A DNA stretch of 64,000 nucleotides, from the NCBI GenBank assembly GCA_029246105.1, contig JAQWOA010000004.1:1-64000 (forward strand), given 5' to 3'. This document shows, one piece after another, positions 60,981-64,000 of this stretch. This stretch comes from Woeseiaceae bacterium (GTDB lineage Bacteria > Pseudomonadota > Gammaproteobacteria > Steroidobacterales > Woeseiaceae). Under the pieces are notes generated by a model. The model was not told the origin of the DNA. It made no database searches and was given only the letters and a program-made list of their open reading frames with translations. The position numbers and the translations under genes were made by a program. Position 1 is the first letter of the stretch. Each line of letters begins with the position of its first letter.

Positions 60981-62146
60981 AAATCGGCATTATTGTAGTA
61001 CTCACATTATTTGCGAGCACATTTGCAGCATATTTCCTGCTTTCAGATGCTGGCCGCGTTGGTATCGAATATCGTGGCTACGTGATCGAAATGTCATAAC
61101 ACACTCTGGCTCTCTTGATGATAGCCCTGTTCGCCTTGATCTGGCTAATCAGCAAAATAATTATTGCACCTCGTAGAATTGGTGAGGCAGCAGGTCGCTA
61201 TCGAGCCGCTCGCTCCAGTCAAAAAATGACTCGCGGAATGATTGAAGTAGCTGAAGGTAATTTTACACGCGGTGAACGTATGCTTGCCACGGCTGCCAGC
61301 ACCAGCGACTCTCCATTATTTAACTACCTACAAGCAGCGCGAGCAGCACACCTGCAAGGTCGCAATGAACGCCGTGATGATTGGCTAAAACTTGCCTATC
61401 AGGAAGTCCCAGAAGCGGCGAATGCAGTGTTACTTACTCAAGCTGAGTTTCAACTTGATCAGGGCCAGCATGAACAGGCGCTAGCTACATTAAGACGCCT
61501 GGACGATAACTCAAAAAATCATGGGCACGCACTGGCTCTGATGGGGCGCCTGTATTTTCAACTGGAAGATTGGTCATCACTGCAGGAAATACTGCCGCGA
61601 ATAAAAAAATACGCACAAATAAAATCAGAGACAATGATTAAATGGACGTCACGAATTCACCGTGAAAAATTACAAGATGCATCCGACGGGGAAACTATCT
61701 TAGCCATATGGAAAAAAATTCCCCAATCTCACAAATCCGATATGTCACTACTCGAGGCCTACTATCAAGGATTAATACGCATCGGACTGCATGAAAAAGC
61801 AGAAAAAGAATTAGTCACCGCTCTGAAAAAAAACTGGCGAAGCCCTCTCGTTCTATTATTTGGACAAGTTCAAGGCGCCGACGCCACTAAACAACTAACA
61901 AAAGCAGAAGACTGGCTAGAAAACCACGCGGAAGATCCAGATCTGTTGTTAACAGTAGCAAGGCTTTGTCTTAAGAATGAACTCTGGGGGAAAGCTCGCA
62001 GCTACTTAGAGGCGCTGATAAACCTGAAACCCAGCGCAGAAGGCTACCAGGTATACGGTGATTTATTAAATCAAGTCGGTGAAGCCGATGCAGCATCAAA
62101 AGCCTATGAGGACGGCCTCAGAATGATTACTAAAAATACCCTGTAA
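60977..62146 (+). pseudogene. hemY: HemY-like TPR membrane protein interrupted by an in-frame TAA at codon 41
   Basis: The ATG at 60977 overlaps hemX and opens a typical HemY N terminus (MKIGIIVVLTLFAS through GYVIEMS). TAA at 61097-61099 ends it after 40 codons, and the same frame resumes directly with HTLALLMIALFALIWLI, the expected second helix, and then TPR-like repeats to 62146 (390 codons in total, without a frameshift). A single base change from TTA, CAA or similar explains it. The downstream part could be made from TTG 61115 or ATG 61118, giving a 343-residue protein lacking the first helix. A sequencing error is a simple alternative. Confidence 0.85.
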
Positions 62147-62185
62147 GTTAAACAGGTACAGCCCTTTAATAGTTTTAAAATCTAC

Positions 62186-62824
62186 TTAAGGTTGGCTGCG
62201 TTTAGTCCTGAGCCACGCGGTTAGGGGCTCCCACTCATACCAGTCTGGCCAGGCCATATACTCAGGTAGTTCAAAAATTCCGATGCCGCGCGTGTAAGCC
62301 CGCACGTAATTTTGCGCATCTCTTAGTGCTGCGATGTAGGGAACTCGTGCCTTGGTTAAGTATTCATCGAGATCTTCATAAATCAGCGTATTTTCACGAA
62401 CACGGTTCGCAACAACACCAATTTTCGCATTTTTCTTAGCGATTTTCGGAACCTCCTTTAATCCCCTAAGGAAATTGGAAGCTGCTTGCATATCGATTGG
62501 CGATGGCAATACTGGAACAACGATTGTCTCAGCATGCTTAATAAGATCCACCAATTCTGGGCCACGCGTTCGAGCTGGCGCATCTATAACGATAATATCT
62601 GCACTGCGTGGAGCATGTCGAAGGCCATCTTCAAATCCAGCAACACCCGCAATCTTTACACGATTATCTGGGCGACGTTCAAGCCAATCAAGACTCGAAC
62701 GCTGTGAATCATAGTCAGCCAATGCAACTGCAGCGCCCTCAGTTGCAAAGTAAGACGCTATATTGGTTGCAAGGGTGCTTTTACCGCTACCACCCTTCTC
62801 ATTTAGTACTACTATGTGTCGCAT
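62186..62824 (-). CDS. ParA-family ATPase, orphan
   Basis: The 212-residue protein has a deviant Walker A (NEKGGSGKSTLATNIASYF near residues 8-26), Walker A' region DYDSQRSSLDWLE, and VIDAPARTRGPELVDLIKHAE as Walker B region, as in ParA/MinD ATPases that move cargo on the nucleoid or membrane. No parB or minC gene is adjacent and the sequence lacks an N-terminal DNA-binding domain, so it is an orphan. It is convergent with hemY and divergent from dapF. Confidence 0.92.
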   Translation of the reverse strand: MRHIVVLNEKGGSGKSTLATNIASYFATEGAAVALADYDSQRSSLDWLERRPDNRVKIAGVAGFEDGLRHAPRSADIIVIDAPARTRGPELVDLIKHAETIVVPVLPSPIDMQAASNFLRGLKEVPKIAKKNAKIGVVANRVRENTLIYEDLDEYLTKARVPYIAALRDAQNYVRAYTRGIGIFELPEYMAWPDWYEWEPLTAWLRTKRSQP

Positions 62825-62930
62825 ATCGCGCTCCAGGGGCAGTTTATTAGTTTAGGTGGCATTTATATGTAAACTACAGACGCCACATTAAAAAGTCCAT
62901 TAACACATATAACAAAGCATAATCAACGAC

Positions 62931-63761
62931 ATGCAAATTCCTTATAAAAAAATGCACGGTACTGGAAATTTAATTCTGGTAATTGATCAACGTCACGGAA
63001 ATTTACCTCCGCCGAGCAGTAGCAAATTACAAGAGCTCAGCGACGAAAAAACAGGGCCTGGTTTCGATCAATTAATGTGGCTTAGCCCATCCAAGAACGA
63101 AGAGTATTTAGCGAGCTATCGAGTATTTAATAGCGATGGCTCTGAAGCAGAGCAATGCGGAAATGGTGTTCGCTGCGTTGCGCAGTACTTGGCTGGGATA
63201 GAAAAAAATGCAAAATCATTCACGTTGATGAGTCCAGCAGGATTAGTTTCTGCCCGTGTTTATGAGGATGGCCTTGTTGAAGTCAGTATGGGTGTACCTA
63301 ATTTTGAACCATCGAATATTCCCTTTGTAGCCAGTAAAAATCAGCTCTCCTATGAACTAATCGTTGATAATAAAACTATAGAAATCAATGTACTTTCTAT
63401 GGGAAACCCTCATGCTGTTTTACAGGTGGATGACGTTAACATTGCTCCAGTAAGCCAAATTGGACCCTTGATAGAGGTTCATGAGCGGTTTCCAGAGCGA
63501 ACGAATGTCGGTTTTATGCATATAACAGACAAGGCCAACATCGAACTGCGCGTACACGAACGTGGTGCTGGTGAAACAGCCGCGTGCGGCACAGGCGCGT
63601 GCGCAGCGGTGGTGTCAGGCCAACGGCTAGGATTGCTCGACAAAGAGGTCTCTGTTCAACTGCCAGGCGGTCAAGTCGTGGTAAGCTGGCTTGGTAGTGA
63701 CGCACCTGTCTGGCTCAAAGGCAATGCCGTTTTGATCGAAGAAGGGACGATGAACCTATAG
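62931..63761 (+). CDS. dapF: Diaminopimelate epimerase
   Basis: DapF converts LL- to meso-diaminopimelate for lysine and peptidoglycan. The 276-residue protein has KMHGTGN, the first catalytic Cys76 in EQCGNGVRC and the second in GETAACGTGACAAVV. Substrate contacts lie in NPHAVLQVDDV and ERTNVGFM. The segment after KMHGTGN reads LILVID where most relatives have DFVVID. The DUF484 gene follows 13 bp downstream, the standard gammaproteobacterial order. Confidence 0.96.
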   Translation: MQIPYKKMHGTGNLILVIDQRHGNLPPPSSSKLQELSDEKTGPGFDQLMWLSPSKNEEYLASYRVFNSDGSEAEQCGNGVRCVAQYLAGIEKNAKSFTLMSPAGLVSARVYEDGLVEVSMGVPNFEPSNIPFVASKNQLSYELIVDNKTIEINVLSMGNPHAVLQVDDVNIAPVSQIGPLIEVHERFPERTNVGFMHITDKANIELRVHERGAGETAACGTGACAAVVSGQRLGLLDKEVSVQLPGGQVVVSWLGSDAPVWLKGNAVLIEEGTMNL

Positions 63762-63774
63762 GAATGGGTGAACT

Positions 63775-64000
63775 ATGAGCACGCAAGCAGAAGTTGATTA
63801 CGAAAACGAAGAATTGTCAGAGCAATCTGTACACAATTATCTCGCAGCACATCCGGATTTTTTTGAAAAACACGCGGATCTTTTAGGTTCTCTTAACCTG
63901 TCACACGCCTCAGGCGAAGCAGTATCATTGGTCGAACGACAGGTCTCTATGTTACGCGAAAAAGACCTCACTCTTCAGAAACAGCTCAAAGAATTGATTG
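63775..64000 (+). CDS. DUF484-family protein, N-terminal part only
   Basis: The frame opens at ATG 63775 and runs off the window after about 75 residues. It reads MSTQAEVDYENEELSEQSV then NYLAAHPDFFEKHADLLGSL and ends in a coiled segment (VERQVSMLREKDLTLQKQLK). The HPDFF motif and position behind dapF identify the DUF484 family, usually followed by xerC. Function is unknown; the rest of the gene is outside. Confidence 0.9.
   Translation, partial: MSTQAEVDYENEELSEQSVHNYLAAHPDFFEKHADLLGSLNLSHASGEAVSLVERQVSMLREKDLTLQKQLKELI

Noticed and set aside
1-64000. Prophage, insertion sequence, integron, CRISPR array, tRNA or rRNA genes
   Set aside because: No transposase, integrase, phage structural gene, regularly spaced repeat or recognisable tRNA/rRNA sequence was found on reading both strands; a tRNAscan or CRISPR search was not possible.

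Overview
This window is about 64 kb of a gammaproteobacterial chromosome with moderate GC, dense housekeeping content and short intergenic gaps. Several arrangements point to Gammaproteobacteria: polA-engB-cytochrome c4-dsbA, hemC-hemD-hemX-hemY, dapF-DUF484, a gammaproteobacterial-type gshA, GspA/GspB, and FadE of the E. coli type. The genus cannot be fixed from sequence alone. Unusual traits are a complete mevalonate pathway for isoprenoids, an N-acylornithine-type arginine operon that looks succinyl-specific, and a 2-oxoacid:ferredoxin oxidoreductase operon next to ordinary aerobic genes (azurin, cytochromes c4 and c5, FadE). No phage, insertion sequence, CRISPR array, rRNA or tRNA was seen.

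Layout. 1-1.3 kb holds a truncated tandem-PAS protein on the minus strand. Divergent from it is an apparent sigma-54 module: a nested 31-bp dyad, a near-consensus -24/-12 promoter, a 45-residue membrane peptide and a run of five hairpins, two of them with C-rich loops, ending in an intrinsic terminator. I consider this the best candidate for an undescribed system. 1.4-5.5 kb has small membrane and housekeeping genes and folD. 5.7-6.3 kb is an amidohydrolase with an internal deletion. 6.4-11.1 kb is a korAB-like operon led by a GltD-type flavo-iron-sulfur protein. 11.2-18.4 kb carries dihydroorotase, ilvA, an SLC13/TrkA-C transporter and gshA. 18.6-20.7 kb is a looser region with a secreted protein, a decayed copy of it, an orphan YtrA-type regulator with a perfect 12-bp inverted repeat upstream, and azurin. 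20.9-25.2 kb has mdh, fadE and a DUF4399 lipoprotein.

25.2-32.5 kb is the isoprenoid locus: HMG-CoA synthase, type I IPP isomerase, a single polypeptide joining HMG-CoA reductase to mevalonate kinase, phosphomevalonate kinase, diphosphomevalonate decarboxylase and, divergently, farnesyl diphosphate synthase. All steps from acetoacetyl-CoA to FPP are present. 32.5-41.4 kb holds gspA-gspB, a fused DAK2-DegV protein, an ABC-2 exporter followed by an SRAP-domain protein, nudC, a TANGO2-like protein and an esterase. 41.4-49.6 kb is an arginine operon, argR-argG-(P-loop protein)-argC-argD-argF'-argB-argH, with overlapping or touching genes.

49.7-57.9 kb continues with an LptM-like lipoprotein, polA, engB, cytochrome c4, a DsbA-like lipoprotein, an L,D-transpeptidase-like protein, a membrane cytochrome c5 and a run of small membrane, secreted and rhodanese genes. 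A candidate minus-strand small RNA with a UUCG-loop terminator lies before hemC. The window ends with hemC-hemD-hemX, a hemY interrupted by an in-frame TAA, a ParA-like ATPase, dapF and the start of a DUF484 gene.
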